Of a DNA stretch of 64,000 bases, positions 63,680-64,000 are shown piece by piece. Numbering within the stretch: the stretch's first letter is position 1; each line of letters starts with the position of its first letter. The DNA is taken from positions 1 to 64,000 of the forward strand of contig JBNLAT010000011.1 of NCBI GenBank assembly GCA_050302275.1. The letters run 5' to 3'. The notes beneath the pieces are model-generated. The model worked only from the letters and a program-made list of their open reading frames with translations. It had not been told where the DNA came from and did not search any database. The position numbers were made by a program, and so were the translations under genes. The DNA is from JAPHTQ01 sp050302275. Lineage in GTDB: Bacteria > Pseudomonadota > Gammaproteobacteria > Thiohalomonadales > Thiohalomonadaceae.

Positions 63680-64000
63680 CTAGAGTAACGTTTTGGGCAA
63701 CGGGAAGATCACCTCTTCCTGTTGCCCTTTTCCTTCCTCGACCTGTTCCACACCCCACTGCTGTAATTTTTCGATCACTGCCTTAACTAGTATCTCCGGC
63801 GCTGAGGCGCCAGCGGTAATACCGACCTTTGTCACACCATCGAACCAGTTTTTCTCCAGATCTTCGGCGCTATCGATAAGGTAAGCAGGTTTATTCAGGC
63901 GGCTGGCAAGTTCGCGCAGGCGGTTGGAATTGGAGCTGTTGGGCGAACCGACGACCAGCACCAGATCGCAGCTCTCTGCCAGTTGCCGCACCGCGTCCTG
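63680..64000 (-). CDS. ispH: 4-Hydroxy-3-methylbut-2-enyl diphosphate reductase (C-terminal part)
   Basis: C-terminal 106 residues of IspH, the [4Fe-4S] enzyme that gives IPP and DMAPP in the MEP pathway. Present are QDAVRQLAESCDLVLVVGS, NSSNSNRL and GITAGASAPEILV, the conserved substrate-binding and cluster-near segments. The gene runs off the right edge, so the N-terminus is outside. It converges with pilE, 4 bp between stops. The terminator of the pilin operon lies in its 3' coding end. Confidence 0.95.
   Translation of the reverse strand, partial: QDAVRQLAESCDLVLVVGSPNSSNSNRLRELASRLNKPAYLIDSAEDLEKNWFDGVTKVGITAGASAPEILVKAVIEKLQQWGVEQVEEGKGQQEEVIFPLPKTLL
63695..63731 (+). terminator. Rho-independent terminator of the minor pilin operon, inside ispH
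   Basis: GGGCAACGGGAAGA (63695-63708) and TCTTCCTGTTGCCC (63714-63727) form a 14-bp stem with one G-T pair and a 5-base loop, followed by TTTT. It is 20 bp past the pilE stop and lies in the last codons of ispH on the other strand. Confidence 0.75.

Overview
The window looks like a chromosomal segment of a gammaproteobacterium, most like a sulfur- or hydrogen-oxidising member of the Chromatiales/Sedimenticola group. This is inferred from the Isp-type and NAD(P)-linked [NiFe] hydrogenases, archaeal-type DeoA next to a short PRPP synthetase, PilSR with a fimT-pilVWXY1E operon, ClpB, BamD, RluD and GlnB. No rRNA is present, so the genus cannot be fixed. Positions 1 to about 43.5 kb are GC-rich housekeeping and energy DNA. 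From about 43.7 kb to the end the sequence is visibly AT-richer, especially 44-57 kb.

Region 1 (1-5.7 kb): the 3' part of a DeoA/AMP-phosphorylase-like gene, a PRPP synthetase, a DUF1614 membrane protein, two outer-membrane-type proteins, an SDR oxidoreductase and a YiiX-like cysteine hydrolase. Region 2 (5.7-10.7 kb, minus strand): a complete four-subunit group 3b [NiFe] hydrogenase (HydB-HydG-HydD-HydA order) with its maturation protease and a stand-alone HupH-like protein. Region 3 (10.8-18.5 kb): a sensory block with an orphan OmpR-type regulator, a K+ channel with two RCK domains, DUF6394, endonuclease V, a thioredoxin, a split Aer-like pair (PAS protein plus chemoreceptor with a zinc-binding CZB tail) and a PAS-GGDEF diguanylate cyclase. 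Region 4 (18.7-25.9 kb, minus strand): protease, HupH-like protein and the membrane-linked Isp-type hydrogenase hynS-isp1-isp2-hynL, preceded by a UbiA/MenA-type prenyltransferase and a small c-type cytochrome.

Region 5 (26-40.2 kb): clpB, a QseBC-like two-component pair, the run rluD-pgeF-gcvR-like-def-plsC, bamD, a nitroreductase, glnB, and sucCD-nadE. Region 6 (40.2-46.9 kb): pilS-pilR, then a sigma-54 promoter and a 59-codon pilin that consists of little more than the N-terminal helix, followed by a secreted six-cysteine protein. This matches the PilA-N/PilA-C split-pilin layout known from Geobacter. A UUCG-loop terminator and a three-gene ABC-2 exporter set with an unknown envelope protein follow. 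This is the most unusual part of the window.

Region 7 (46.9-56.8 kb): a surface glycan locus with an O-antigen-ligase/oligosaccharyltransferase-like protein, a CapD/PglF-type dehydratase, a DegT aminotransferase, an initiating sugar transferase, two PAPS-type sulfotransferases, a FemAB/GNAT-like protein and a flippase. It has no conventional elongating glycosyltransferase. It ends at a tRNA-Thr(CGU). Region 8 (57-63.7 kb): the minor pilin operon fimT-pilV-pilW-pilX-pilY1-pilE, whose terminator lies inside the convergent ispH gene cut by the window edge. Regions 6-8 together suggest a type IV pilus or pseudopilus system whose major subunit is split and may be glycosylated.
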